The notes: generated by a model not told the origin, from the letters alone. DNA of 64,000 nucleotides from an uncultured Clostridia bacterium (GCA_947627045.1 CANQUM010000009.1:1-64000); one strand, 5' to 3'. Shown: positions 1 through 8,233, counted from the stretch's first letter. Program-made: numbers and translations.

Positions 1-143
1 CTAAACAGCAAAATTGTGTTGCAAAAGTACATAGTTATTGGTTGGTACTTCAAAAATGTTAATAGATTATATTTTAAAGTAAAATACTGCGGTCGCTTGT
101 CTGACTTGAGATAGCAGGAGAATTAATAAAGGAGGTATTTTTT

Positions 144-563
144 ATGCAAAAACAATATTCGCATTATTCAAATATTACGAAGGAAATATTAGATACAGTA
201 AAAGTCGGAGATCTAATCAAAATTAATGATTGGAAAAAACCAATGAGAGTAAAAGCTGTTTCTGAGAATTACTTTGTTATGACTAATAAGCAGTTTGGAG
301 ACACTTATTATTCAGTTTGTTCAAAAATACCATGGGGAAGCGAAGGCATGAGACACAATAGAATGATTGGCGGTATGTTTCACTGTGGTACAGACAATTG
401 GATATTTGGAACTCCACTTAGTGTTGATTATGAAAATATTTACGAGTTTAACGACGAAGAAAGTAATAAACTTTATTTGCAAGAGTTTGAAAACGGGGAA
501 GCTCAAATATCAGAACGAAGTGGTACTGCAATTTATGATTTGTATATCAAGTCAGTAAATTAG
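144..563 (+). CDS. Phage protein of unknown function
   Basis: This 139-residue soluble protein matches no family I recognise. It starts at an ATG with an excellent Shine-Dalgarno site (AAAGGAGG at 129-136) and lies just upstream of the sigma-like regulator, at the border of the early and late phage regions. The N-terminal half has a short beta-rich stretch (VKVGDLIKINDWKKPMRV) of the kind seen in small SH3-like barrels, but that is a guess. No membrane segment, signal peptide or catalytic motif is visible. It is probably an accessory gene of the phage early or middle region. Confidence 0.75.
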   Translation: MQKQYSHYSNITKEILDTVKVGDLIKINDWKKPMRVKAVSENYFVMTNKQFGDTYYSVCSKIPWGSEGMRHNRMIGGMFHCGTDNWIFGTPLSVDYENIYEFNDEESNKLYLQEFENGEAQISERSGTAIYDLYIKSVN

Positions 564-607
564 ACAAATGAGAATGCAGGAAATTTAATTACGAGAAGGG
601 AGATACT

Positions 608-1012
608 ATGACGATAGCTGAGCTTAAGCAGTACCGTGATATTTGTGCTGAAATTCAAGATTTAGAAGATGATTTGAATGTAAATCATTATGTGGGTGAT
701 ACAGTACAATCAGCAACACGTTTTCCTCATAAGAACCATAATGTTCATATTGAGGGGTACAAGCCTGACGGCGGTACTGTAGCTAAGCTCGCAAGGTTGG
801 CTGAGAGAAAGAAACAGAGAGACAACATAGATCAGTTTGTTGAAAGTATATCGGATTACAAACTCAAAAAGGCAGTGAAGCTATATTACATAAATCCTAT
901 TGAGGATGGAGAGGATAAACCTACTTGGGAAATGGTTGCTGATGAGATAGGTCAAGGGGTAACATCAAGCCTATTAAAAATGGCTTTAAAACGATATTTG
1001 AAAAAATATTAA
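608..1012 (+). CDS. Sigma-region-4-like phage late gene regulator (ArpU/RinA type)
   Basis: The 134-residue protein has a helical N-terminus, and its C-terminal third (TWEMVADEIG and following, about residues 108-134) resembles the helix-turn-helix of sigma factor region 4. Small proteins of this architecture sit directly before the terminase genes in many Firmicutes phages and switch on late transcription (family knowledge). The position here, right before the terminase block, fits. The RBS is GAAGGGAG, 7 nt before the ATG. Three 9-bp direct repeats begin 4 nt after the stop codon and could be a binding site for this protein or for TerS. The exact family name is uncertain. Confidence 0.7.
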   Translation: MTIAELKQYRDICAEIQDLEDDLNVNHYVGDTVQSATRFPHKNHNVHIEGYKPDGGTVAKLARLAERKKQRDNIDQFVESISDYKLKKAVKLYYINPIEDGEDKPTWEMVADEIGQGVTSSLLKMALKRYLKKY

Positions 1013-1016
1013 AATG

Positions 1017-1043
1017 TGTTACAAATGTTACACATGTTACAAA
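1017..1043 (+). repeat. Three tandem 9-bp iterons before the late genes
   Basis: TGTTACAAA, TGTTACACA and TGTTACAAA follow each other without spacers, at 1017, 1026 and 1035. They lie between the late regulator and the packaging genes, where pac/cos recognition sites or late-promoter control sites are expected. The function is inferred from position only. Confidence 0.7.
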
Positions 1044-1105
1044 TCAGTATGCTAAAATTAGAATCAGGAAAGTGTAAATTATAATATATCCTTCTAGTTT
1101 GGGTT

Positions 1106-1143
1106 AGCGGTTTATCCCTGCTATTAGCTAAAAAACCGCTTTA
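1106..1143 (+). terminator. Stem-loop upstream of the phage tRNA
   Basis: AGCGGTTT (1106-1113) pairs with AAACCGCT (1133-1140) around a 19-nt loop, followed by a short TTTA. It could terminate the upstream regulator transcript or mark the tRNA 5' processing boundary. The T-run is weak. Confidence 0.45.
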
Positions 1144-1144
1144 C

Positions 1145-1219
1145 TGCAGAATAGAGCAGCGGAAGCTCGCCTGCCTCATAAGCAGGAGGTCACAGGTTCA
1201 AGTCCTGTTTCTGCAACCA
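1145..1219 (+). tRNA. Phage-borne tRNA with CAT anticodon (elongator Met or Ile2)
   Basis: A complete cloverleaf is visible. The 7-bp acceptor stem is TGCAGAA/TTCTGCA and the D stem is GAGC/GCTC. The anticodon stem is CCTGC/GCAGG with loop CTCATAA (anticodon CAT at 1177-1179). The T stem is ACAGG/CCTGT with loop TTCAAGT. The discriminator is A and CCA is encoded. The GGG/CCC anticodon-stem pairs of initiator tRNA are absent, so this is an elongator Met or a lysidine-modified Ile2 tRNA. The sequence alone cannot separate these two. Confidence 0.93.
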
Positions 1220-1266
1220 GCCGAAAGGCAATATAATTATTTATTAGTTCTTTAATTTGTCCTTAT

Positions 1267-1302
1267 CCACCGTCTGGGTTACGCTCGGGCGGTGGGTTCT
1301 TT
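1267..1302 (+). terminator. GC-rich hairpin after the tRNA
   Basis: CCACCG (1267-1272) pairs with CGGTGG (1290-1295), followed by GTTCTTTA. This is a plausible weak terminator for the tRNA transcript or a spacer hairpin ahead of the next gene. Confidence 0.45.
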
Positions 1303-1327
1303 ATGTAATTATTTATGGAGTGATAAA

Positions 1328-1648
1328 ATGAAAATCAATATTTTAGGAGCAGAGTATGAAGTTTTATATCAGACAGAGGAAGAAAACTCTAAGTTGAGGG
1401 AAAATGACGGTATCTGCGAATTATATACAAAGCAAATTATACTAGCAAAGAAACCGCACGAATTAATGGACTTTGACAACATAGAAGAATACTGGAAAAA
1501 GGTACTCAGACATGAAATAGTTCACGCTTTTATATTTGAGAGCGGTTTATCTGTAAATTGTAATTGGAACGAGGAACTGATTGCCGATTGGATCGCATTG
1601 CAATCAGCTAAGTTAAATGAAGCGTTTAAACAAGCTGGGTGTGTTTAA
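1328..1648 (+). CDS. Small HExxH zinc-peptidase-like phage protein
   Basis: The 106-residue protein carries a HEIVHAF motif, the HExxH signature of zincin metallopeptidases. A downstream acidic segment (NEELIADW) could provide the third zinc ligand. Proteins of this size with this motif are common just before the terminase genes in Firmicutes phages, and their substrate is unknown to me. The ATG at 1328 is chosen over an upstream GTG at 1292 because GGAGTGA lies 6 nt before it. The annotation is based on the motif and the context only. Confidence 0.75.
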   Translation: MKINILGAEYEVLYQTEEENSKLRENDGICELYTKQIILAKKPHELMDFDNIEEYWKKVLRHEIVHAFIFESGLSVNCNWNEELIADWIALQSAKLNEAFKQAGCV

Positions 1649-1685
1649 TGTGAGTTAATGAGAAAATAGGAAGGTGAATATAAGT

Positions 1686-2156
1686 GTGGCAAAATGTAAA
1701 TATCAGAAGTGGCTAGAACCTGAAAACTTAATACTTTTACAAGGCTGGGCGAGAAACGGCTTGACTGATGAGCAAATTGCTAAAAATATGGGTATTTCAC
1801 GGTCAACCTTAGCTGAATGGAAGAAGAAGTATTCGGACATATCGGACACCCTAAAAAAGGGTAAAGATGTTGTTGATATTGAAGTTGAAAATGCTCTGCT
1901 TAAAAAGGCGTTAGGCTATTCATATAAAGAAACTACAAAAGAGTTAAGTGTTGATAAAGAAACAGGTGAAAGCAAGCTTGTAGTAACAAAAGAAGTTACA
2001 AAGCATATAGCTCCTGACACGACAGCAGGTATATTCTGGCTCAAAAACAGAAGACCTGATGAATGGAGAGATAGAGTGCAGGAGGATAACAACGCCGCAC
2101 TTAATAAGTTGGACGATATTTTAAACGAGGTTAAAAACGATGCCTTACACAAATAA
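1686..2156 (+). CDS. Terminase small subunit (TerS)
   Basis: This DNA-recognition subunit of the packaging motor has 156 residues. An N-terminal helix-turn-helix (GLTDEQIAKNMGISRSTLAEWKKKY) is followed by a central helical part and a C-terminal stretch ending in KNRRPDEWRDR, typical of TerS in Clostridia phages. I prefer the GTG at 1686 (protein starting MAKCKYQKW) because AGGAAGG lies 11 nt upstream. The other GTG at 1674 overlaps that site. The 3' end overlaps terL by 17 nt, which points to translational coupling. It should bind the phage pac or cos site and hand DNA to TerL. Confidence 0.9.
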   Translation: MAKCKYQKWLEPENLILLQGWARNGLTDEQIAKNMGISRSTLAEWKKKYSDISDTLKKGKDVVDIEVENALLKKALGYSYKETTKELSVDKETGESKLVVTKEVTKHIAPDTTAGIFWLKNRRPDEWRDRVQEDNNAALNKLDDILNEVKNDALHK

Positions 2157-3390
2157 GCAAAAAGAGTATATAGCTAAAGCTAATCACCGTTGGAATTTCA
2201 AAACAGGCGCTGTGCGTTCAGGTAAGTCTTATGTTGACGTTACAGCTATTATTCCAATGCGTATCAGAGAGCGAATAAATAAAGACGGCTTGATATTTAT
2301 TATAGGCGTATCTAAAGAAACAATAGAGCGTAATGTACTGCAGCCAATGCGTGAACGCTATGGAAAAGCCATAGTCGGAACAATAAATAACCGCAACATA
2401 GCTCATGTCTGTGGCGAAGATGTGTACTGTTTAGGTGCTGAAAAGGTTTCACAGGTTGCAAAAATACAAGGTGCTTCTGCTAAATATGTCTACGGTGATG
2501 AGGTTGCAAAGTGGCACGAAGATGTGTTTAATATGATAAAATCAAGACTAGATCGCCCTTATTCCTGCTTTGACGGCTCTCTTAATCCTGAATATCCCGA
2601 CCATTGGCTTAAAAAGTTTTTAGACAGTGATGATATTGATATTTACTGTCAAAAATACACCATATTTGATAACAGCTTTTTAAGTCGTTCCTTTGTAGAC
2701 AATCTTTGCAAAGAGTATGAAGGCACGATATTCTATGATAGATTGATACTCGGAAAATGGGTAAGAGCCGAAGGTGCAATCTATGAGAATTTTATAGACA
2801 ACAAAAGCGAGTTTATAATACCTAAGGAAAAAGTAATGCCGTCAAAAGATGAAAATATAAAAGAAAAAGTAAAAATCGAATATATAAACATTGGCGTTGA
2901 CTTTGGCGGAAACAAATCACAACACGCTTTTGTAGCAACCGGCTTCGATGAGAATAAAGAGAATGTATATGTATTAAAATCTCGGTGCATTAATGCTAAA
3001 GGAACTAGCGTTGAAGATATAGTACACGCATTTGTTAGATTTGCTGATGAAATAAAAAGAATTTACGGCTTTGTCGACAAAGTATATTGCGACAATGCGG
3101 AACAGGCTATTATTAACGAATTGCGAAACAAAACAGAATATAACATACGCAACTCAATCAAAAATGAAATAATAGACAGAATACGGTGTGAAGATGTACT
3201 TATATCCTCTCGCCGTTTATTTATAGTTGAAAATGAGAACAACGCTCTTATTGACGGGTTATCAAATGCCGTCTGGGACGATAAGCAGCAGAAAGACGTT
3301 AGGCTTGACGACGGTACAAGCAATATTGATATTCTGGACGCATTTGAATACTCGTTTGAACCGTTTATAAAAGCAATTTTAAGGAGTTAG
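2140..3390 (+). CDS. terL: Terminase large subunit (TerL), PBSX-type
   Basis: This is the ATPase and nuclease that pumps phage DNA into the prohead. The 416 residues are full length. A Walker A-like P-loop, GAVRSGKS, is at residues 23-30, and the Walker B aspartate-glutamate pair (YGDEVAKW) is at 120-121. The C-terminal RNase H-like nuclease domain starts near INIGVDFGGN and has a second acidic patch (VYCDNAEQ). It overlaps terS and is followed after 4 nt by the portal gene. All expected motifs are present, so it is probably functional. Confidence 0.95.
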   Translation: MPYTNKQKEYIAKANHRWNFKTGAVRSGKSYVDVTAIIPMRIRERINKDGLIFIIGVSKETIERNVLQPMRERYGKAIVGTINNRNIAHVCGEDVYCLGAEKVSQVAKIQGASAKYVYGDEVAKWHEDVFNMIKSRLDRPYSCFDGSLNPEYPDHWLKKFLDSDDIDIYCQKYTIFDNSFLSRSFVDNLCKEYEGTIFYDRLILGKWVRAEGAIYENFIDNKSEFIIPKEKVMPSKDENIKEKVKIEYINIGVDFGGNKSQHAFVATGFDENKENVYVLKSRCINAKGTSVEDIVHAFVRFADEIKRIYGFVDKVYCDNAEQAIINELRNKTEYNIRNSIKNEIIDRIRCEDVLISSRRLFIVENENNALIDGLSNAVWDDKQQKDVRLDDGTSNIDILDAFEYSFEPFIKAILRS

Positions 3391-3394
3391 TTAT

Positions 3395-4720
3395 ATGTTT
3401 GAAAGTGTAAAAGACTTAATATACAGGCTTTTTGGTAGAATAATCAAGCATTCTAATAAAGACATAGCAGAAGCAAAAGAGCAAACACAAGAATATCAGG
3501 ATACTACTAGAGAAAATATCACGGCTATATTTGCTAATAGCTTAAGCACGCTAGCCTTTTCCGACAGCAGTATATCAATAACAGACGGTAATAATTCTAC
3601 AACCAAAAGAACAGATTTATTGAATAACGTTATACAGGACTTTTGGGCAAACATCAAGCAAAACATAGCTATAGGCAATGGCTGTGGTATGATTGTGTCA
3701 ATTCCCTACTGTGTAAACGGCAAATTATATATAGATAATATCAGCAAGGACAGAATGTTTGTATCTGGTATGCAAGGCAAGGATATAACTAAACTTACCG
3801 TAATGGCAGCTGTAAGGCATACCGATAATGGTATAAAATATGTTCGATGGGTAGACTACAGCGTTGAAAACAGTGTTTATACCATAAGACAAAAAGCTAC
3901 TAAGAACGGAGTACCTTGCAGCTTATCAGAGGTTGAGGACTGGGCTGGAATACCGCCGGAAATGAATATAGCAAACGTTAACACCTTGCCTGTCGGCATA
4001 TATAAATGCCCTACATCAAGCAGACGCCCTGACAGAATAGACGGAGTACCAATTTCATTTGGCTGTCAAAAGACAATAGAGCGAATACACAATTGCTTAG
4101 AGGATATAGACAAGGAATATAACAATAAAAAAGCCAAAGTATTTGCTGACGCCAGTCTTTTTGATAAAAATGATAAGATTGAAAAGGCAATTTTTAAAAC
4201 ATTTAATGTTGATAGCGGTTTAGAAGATAAAGTATTTTTTGAAATATTCGATCCTGCATTCAGAGACACAAGCTATTACAATCGGCTTGAGCATTTATTT
4301 GCACAGCTTGAAAAGGAAATCGGTACAAGTCGAGGCATTCTCACAGACTTAAACATCACAAACGGAGCAACGGCAACGGAAATCAGACGTGCTACATTTC
4401 AGACATTCAGTCTTTGTGATGATATACATAAAAATGCTGAAAAGTATATCGACGGTCTTGTTTACGGTTTAAATATACTTGCTAATCACTTTAATCTAAC
4501 TCCTGAAAGCGATTATCAGATAAACTATGAATGGTCTTATTCTATGATTGAGGACACTCAGAATACATTTAATCAGCTTATACAGGCAAAATCAGTAGGA
4601 GCAGTGGAAACGGCTGAAATAAGACAGTTTATAACCGGAGAGGATTACGAAACCGCAAAAGCAAAGGTTGAAGCTATAAAAGCAAACGAACCAAATATAT
4701 CCGATTTAATAGGTGAATAA
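3395..4720 (+). CDS. Portal protein, SPP1 gp6-like
   Basis: The 441-residue protein has the length and position of the dodecameric portal that forms the DNA entry channel and docks the terminase. It is predicted alpha/beta with a helical C-terminus (NTFNQLIQAKSVGAVETAEIRQ) like the crown helices of SPP1-type portals. The segment GTSRGILTDLNITNGATATE resembles the conserved stem region. The RBS AAGGAGTTAG precedes the ATG, and terL ends 4 nt upstream. Confidence 0.9.
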   Translation: MFESVKDLIYRLFGRIIKHSNKDIAEAKEQTQEYQDTTRENITAIFANSLSTLAFSDSSISITDGNNSTTKRTDLLNNVIQDFWANIKQNIAIGNGCGMIVSIPYCVNGKLYIDNISKDRMFVSGMQGKDITKLTVMAAVRHTDNGIKYVRWVDYSVENSVYTIRQKATKNGVPCSLSEVEDWAGIPPEMNIANVNTLPVGIYKCPTSSRRPDRIDGVPISFGCQKTIERIHNCLEDIDKEYNNKKAKVFADASLFDKNDKIEKAIFKTFNVDSGLEDKVFFEIFDPAFRDTSYYNRLEHLFAQLEKEIGTSRGILTDLNITNGATATEIRRATFQTFSLCDDIHKNAEKYIDGLVYGLNILANHFNLTPESDYQINYEWSYSMIEDTQNTFNQLIQAKSVGAVETAEIRQFITGEDYETAKAKVEAIKANEPNISDLIGE

Positions 4721-4722
4721 AT

Positions 4723-6255
4723 ATGCTTGATGAAACTCAGCTTGAGCTCTTGCCGGAACGCATATCTCAAAGGCTAAAACAAGTAAACGATCTAGCTCTT
4801 GAGAAAATAGGCAAACGAATAAAAGAAATCGGCAAAATGAAACCCTCTGACGTACATAAAGTAACGCAACTTATGACCTACGGCAATGATTTTGATGAAA
4901 TAGTAAATCAGTTGTCAAAAATAAGCCAAAAAAACGAGCAGGACATATACGACATATTTGAAATAATAGCTAAAGACAACTCAGTTCAAGCTGAAAAACT
5001 AGCCAAAGCTAAAAATGCTAGTTTTTTACCATACGAACAGAACAAACAACTTAAACAGTTTGCAAAAGCTATGGCAAAGCAAACAGCAGACACCTACCGT
5101 AATATGACTAATACAATTGCCTTTCAAAGGCGTGATGAAAATGGCAAACAAATATTGACTTCCCTATCAAAAACATATCAGGACGTAACTGACAAAGCCG
5201 TTACTGCTGTTGCTACAGGCGTTGAGGATTATCAGTCAGCAATGCGAAAGGTTATAAAAGACTTAGCCGACAGCGGGTTAAGAACAAAATATCAGCCTTT
5301 AAAAGGTTCGGCGGGAAAAACAGTCGATTACGCAAGTGGATATTCACGCAGACTTGATACTGCCGTAAGGCAAAATATATTGTGGGGTGTTAAAGAATGT
5401 AATCAAAATATATCTGATATGCTAGGCAAAGAACTGGGAGCGGACGGCTATGAAATAAGCTATCACTCTAATCCAAGACCTTCACACGCTGAAATGGGCG
5501 GAAGACAATATGCAATAGGAAAAGGCAGACAAGTAAATGGTAAATATTATCCCTCATTCAGCAATGTTGAAAACTTGTTAAGAGATTACGGTTGTTTGCA
5601 CTATAAGTTCCCTATTATATTGGGTGTTTCTGTTCCCGCTTACACTGATAAAGAGCTTAAAGCTATGAAAGAGCAAAGCAAGCAAAAAATCACGTTTGAC
5701 GGCAAAGAATACACAATGTATGAATGTAAGCAAATGCAGAGAAAGCTCGAAACTGCCGCACGTCATGCTAAAGACAGACAAATCATAGCTAAGGCTTCAG
5801 GTGATGATACACTAAGGCGATTAGAACAGGAAAAAATAAACGCAATAACCCACAAATACAAACAGCTTTCCGACGCTTCAGGCTTACCTACCAAAATGGA
5901 GCGTATGTCCGTATCTAATTATCACAGGGTTAAGACTAATGCTGAAAAATACACCGATATTCTAAAAAACACAATAACTAAAAATGGTAAAAAAGTTGTT
6001 AAGGTTACTAAGCACTTAACTAGTCAGGCATACAAAAGACAAGCACCGATGGAACATATAAAAGATGCCTTGACAACCCCCTTAAAAATTACTAAAATTA
6101 AGACGGATAGTCAAGGTCGGCGAAGCCAACAGTTTATAGGCGAGCATGTTACAGTTGTATTTAATCCCGATAATGGTAACTTAACAAGCATTTGGGTAAC
6201 TAGTAAAAAAAGAGTGATAAGTTTAAAGAAAAGGGGCTTTATTGATGAAACTTAA
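4723..6255 (+). CDS. Phage minor capsid protein 2 with C-terminal toxin-like domain
   Basis: The first about 350 residues match the phage minor capsid protein 2 / SPP1 gp7 group, which enters the head with the portal. The long helical N-terminus ends in the SYHSNPRPSHAEMGGRQYAIG and YGCLHYKFP motifs typical of this group. A coiled linker follows. The last about 90 residues (from KVTKHLTSQAYKRQ to the end) form a separate basic beta-rich domain with RRSQQFIGEHVTVVFNPDNG and a late TSKK motif. I read this as a BECR-fold nuclease-like toxin of the kind described in phage polyvalent proteins. The head identity is solid and the toxin assignment is inference. Confidence 0.85.
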   Translation: MLDETQLELLPERISQRLKQVNDLALEKIGKRIKEIGKMKPSDVHKVTQLMTYGNDFDEIVNQLSKISQKNEQDIYDIFEIIAKDNSVQAEKLAKAKNASFLPYEQNKQLKQFAKAMAKQTADTYRNMTNTIAFQRRDENGKQILTSLSKTYQDVTDKAVTAVATGVEDYQSAMRKVIKDLADSGLRTKYQPLKGSAGKTVDYASGYSRRLDTAVRQNILWGVKECNQNISDMLGKELGADGYEISYHSNPRPSHAEMGGRQYAIGKGRQVNGKYYPSFSNVENLLRDYGCLHYKFPIILGVSVPAYTDKELKAMKEQSKQKITFDGKEYTMYECKQMQRKLETAARHAKDRQIIAKASGDDTLRRLEQEKINAITHKYKQLSDASGLPTKMERMSVSNYHRVKTNAEKYTDILKNTITKNGKKVVKVTKHLTSQAYKRQAPMEHIKDALTTPLKITKIKTDSQGRRSQQFIGEHVTVVFNPDNGNLTSIWVTSKKRVISLKKRGFIDET

Positions 6256-6469
6256 TCTAAAAAAAGATCAAGCATTGCTGATAAATAAAATACTTCCTCA
6301 AATTAACTTAGATTCTAACTTGACAGATGATGAACTTATTCTTATGGAAGAAGAATTAGGAGATTACTTAACACTACAATGTTTAGATGCTAATTATGAG
6401 CCGAATCACGAAGGTGTATTGTGCGAAGAAATCTTAGAGATACTTGGAAATATACCTGCTGATGCATAA
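6245..6469 (+). CDS. Small acidic protein, candidate immunity partner of the capsid-linked toxin
   Basis: The 74-residue protein is strongly acidic (TDDELILMEEELGDYL in the centre). It overlaps the 3' end of the minor capsid gene by 11 nt, and its RBS AAGGGG lies 8 nt before the ATG at 6245. Small acidic proteins coupled to toxin-domain genes are commonly immunity proteins (family-level knowledge). No enzymatic motif is visible. The role in neutralising the upstream domain is inferred from charge, overlap and position. A structural role is also possible. Confidence 0.7.
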   Translation: MKLNLKKDQALLINKILPQINLDSNLTDDELILMEEELGDYLTLQCLDANYEPNHEGVLCEEILEILGNIPADA

Positions 6470-6493
6470 AAAAGCTATATCGAAAAAAAAACT

Positions 6494-6523
6494 AGCACTT
6501 CGTATTATACGGAGTGCTTTAAT
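6494..6523 (+). terminator. Stem-loop after the acidic partner gene
   Basis: AGCACTTCG (6494-6502) pairs with CGGAGTGCT (6510-6518) with one mismatch and is followed by TTAATT. It is a plausible partial terminator that separates the minor-capsid unit from the next small gene. Confidence 0.5.
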
Positions 6524-6547
6524 TATGCCTAAAATTAAGGAGTAGCA

Positions 6548-6646
6548 ATGATAGAACTATACTTTAGCTTAAAAACTATAATTACAATATCAGTGATTGT
6601 AATTACAATTATTACCTACACTGTTTTTTATTTCTTACATAAATAA
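6548..6646 (+). CDS. 32-residue hydrophobic peptide, single membrane segment
   Basis: ATG at 6548 follows a perfect AAGGAG (6537-6542) with 5-nt spacing. The peptide begins MIELYFSLK, then runs through about 18 hydrophobic residues rich in Ile, Val and Thr, and ends FYFLHK. One stem-loop lies before it and a strong terminator lies 9 nt after its stop codon. Such short membrane peptides can be phage morons, holin-like factors or type I toxins. Nothing here decides between these. Confidence 0.6.
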   Translation: MIELYFSLKTIITISVIVITIITYTVFYFLHK

Positions 6647-6654
6647 TGGATATT

Positions 6655-6686
6655 AGCACGTTGATTAATTTCAACGTGCTTTTATT
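6655..6686 (+). terminator. Strong intrinsic terminator
   Basis: AGCACGTTGA (6655-6664) and TCAACGTGCT (6671-6680) form a perfect 10-bp stem with a 6-nt loop, followed by TTTATTAT. It lies between the small membrane peptide and the scaffold gene, so the scaffold-capsid block may have its own promoter in 6690-6765. Confidence 0.8.
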
Positions 6687-6776
6687 ATATTCAAAATTTT
6701 GACCATTCCTATGTCGTAAAACTACGGATAGACTGAGGTGCGACCTCGTAAAAAAGCGTATCGAAGGGAGATTTTT

Positions 6777-7328
6777 ATGAAAAGAAAATTTTTAGAGGAT
6801 TTAGGACTTGAAAAAGACGTAATCGACAAGATTATGAAAGAAAACGGTTCTGATATCGAAACAGAAAAAGCTAACACAAGTGCTTTGCAAAAAAAGTATG
6901 ACGATGAGAAGACACTTCGAGTAAAGCTCGAGGGTGAAATTGGCGAGCTCAAAAAAACCGACCCTGCAAAACTTCAGAAGACTATTGATGATTTGCAAGA
7001 TAAACTCAAGAAAAGAACTGAAGCTGACGAGCAGGCAAAAAAGGATAAGGCTCTTGCCGACAGGTTCTCAGCCGTATCTGGTGAAAAGAAATTTGTCAAT
7101 GACTTTACCAAAAGCGGCGTTTTAAGCGAGTTTAAAGAAGCACTTGAAAATAAGGATAATGCGGGCAAGAGCGACAAAGAAATCTTTGAAGGGCTTATAA
7201 AAGACCGTGAAGGTATTTTCTCAAGCTCTAATCCTCCGGCTGATATGTCTGGAGCAGAGCCAATTGACAGCGATAAGACAACAGAAACACTTAGAGCGGC
7301 AATGGGATTGCCGCCTGAAAAAGACTAA
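6777..7328 (+). CDS. Scaffolding protein (phage minor structural GP20 family)
   Basis: The 183-residue, highly charged, helical protein directs prohead assembly and is lost on maturation (family knowledge). The sequence from KKYDDEKTLRVKLEGEIGEL to about residue 95 is a clear coiled coil with heptad spacing. The C-terminus contains the conserved-looking AAMGLPPEKD tail, which probably contacts capsid subunits. The ATG at 6777 has GAAGGGAG 6 nt upstream, so the longer GTG-initiated frame from 6738 is not used. It is directly followed by the major capsid gene. Confidence 0.9.
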   Translation: MKRKFLEDLGLEKDVIDKIMKENGSDIETEKANTSALQKKYDDEKTLRVKLEGEIGELKKTDPAKLQKTIDDLQDKLKKRTEADEQAKKDKALADRFSAVSGEKKFVNDFTKSGVLSEFKEALENKDNAGKSDKEIFEGLIKDREGIFSSSNPPADMSGAEPIDSDKTTETLRAAMGLPPEKD

Positions 7329-7347
7329 AGAAAAGAGGTAATTTATT

Positions 7348-8220
7348 ATGGCAATAGCATTAGCTAAAAATTTCACATCTTTACTTGACGAGGTGTATAA
7401 ACTAGCGTCAGTAACATCAGACCTTACAGGAGATCCTGCAATGATGAAAGCAGGCGTAAATGCAAATGAAATCAGCTATCCTCAAATCAGTGTAACAGGA
7501 TTAGGTGATTATGACCGTAACAGTGGTTATACTCAGGGCAACGTTGACCTTGTGTGGAAAACAACTCAGTTTAATTACGATCGTGGCACAAAAATTTCTG
7601 TTGACGTTATGGACGATGAGGAAACTTTCAACCTTTCATTTGGTAAAGCAGGAGCTGAACTAATGAGAACTAAGGTTGCACCTGAAGCAGACGCATTTAC
7701 CTTTGCTACTCTTGCAGGAACAGACGAAATATCAAAGGCAGAGCCTGCTACATTTGTAGACGCTGCGGAATTTCTTAAGGCTTTGTTAGAAGCTAAGAAC
7801 AAAATGGACGAAGATGAAGTGCCGGAGGACAATAGGATTTTGTATGCAACTCCAACCCTCTTAAACGGCATTATGGCTCTTGATACAACAAAGTCAAGAG
7901 AAGTGTTGAATGCTTTTTCAGTAAAGAAGAAAGTACCGCAAAGCAGATTCTATACTGCTATTGATTTGCTTGACGGTAAGTCCGGCGGCGAGGAAGCAGG
8001 ACACTATAAGAAAGCTGAAGGCGGCACAGACATCAACTTTATGATTATTCACAAGCCTGCAATAATCAAGTATGACAAGCACATTGCTAACGACCTTATA
8101 GCTCCTGCAAACAATCCTGACAGCGATTCTTATATACTCAAGTATCGTAAGTACGGTCTTGTTGACGTATATAAGAATAAGGTTGCCGGTATTTATCTGA
8201 GTGCTAAGGCTGCAGAATAG
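7348..8220 (+). CDS. Major capsid protein
   Basis: This 290-residue, probably HK97-fold, shell subunit follows the scaffold gene directly, with RBS AGAGG 9 nt before the ATG. The N-terminal third (ISYPQISVTGLGDYDRNSGYTQG, then WKTTQFNYDRGTKISVDVMDDEE) is typical of GP20-scaffold phages of Firmicutes. The C-terminal part contains NFMIIHKPAIIKYDKH. No protease domain or delta region is visible, which agrees with a separate scaffold and no protease gene in this module. Confidence 0.93.
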   Translation: MAIALAKNFTSLLDEVYKLASVTSDLTGDPAMMKAGVNANEISYPQISVTGLGDYDRNSGYTQGNVDLVWKTTQFNYDRGTKISVDVMDDEETFNLSFGKAGAELMRTKVAPEADAFTFATLAGTDEISKAEPATFVDAAEFLKALLEAKNKMDEDEVPEDNRILYATPTLLNGIMALDTTKSREVLNAFSVKKKVPQSRFYTAIDLLDGKSGGEEAGHYKKAEGGTDINFMIIHKPAIIKYDKHIANDLIAPANNPDSDSYILKYRKYGLVDVYKNKVAGIYLSAKAAE

Positions 8221-8233
8221 AAAGGAGAGCATT

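Noticed and set aside
1017-1043. CRISPR-type repeat
   Set aside because: Units are only 9 bp with no spacers and no cas gene in the window.
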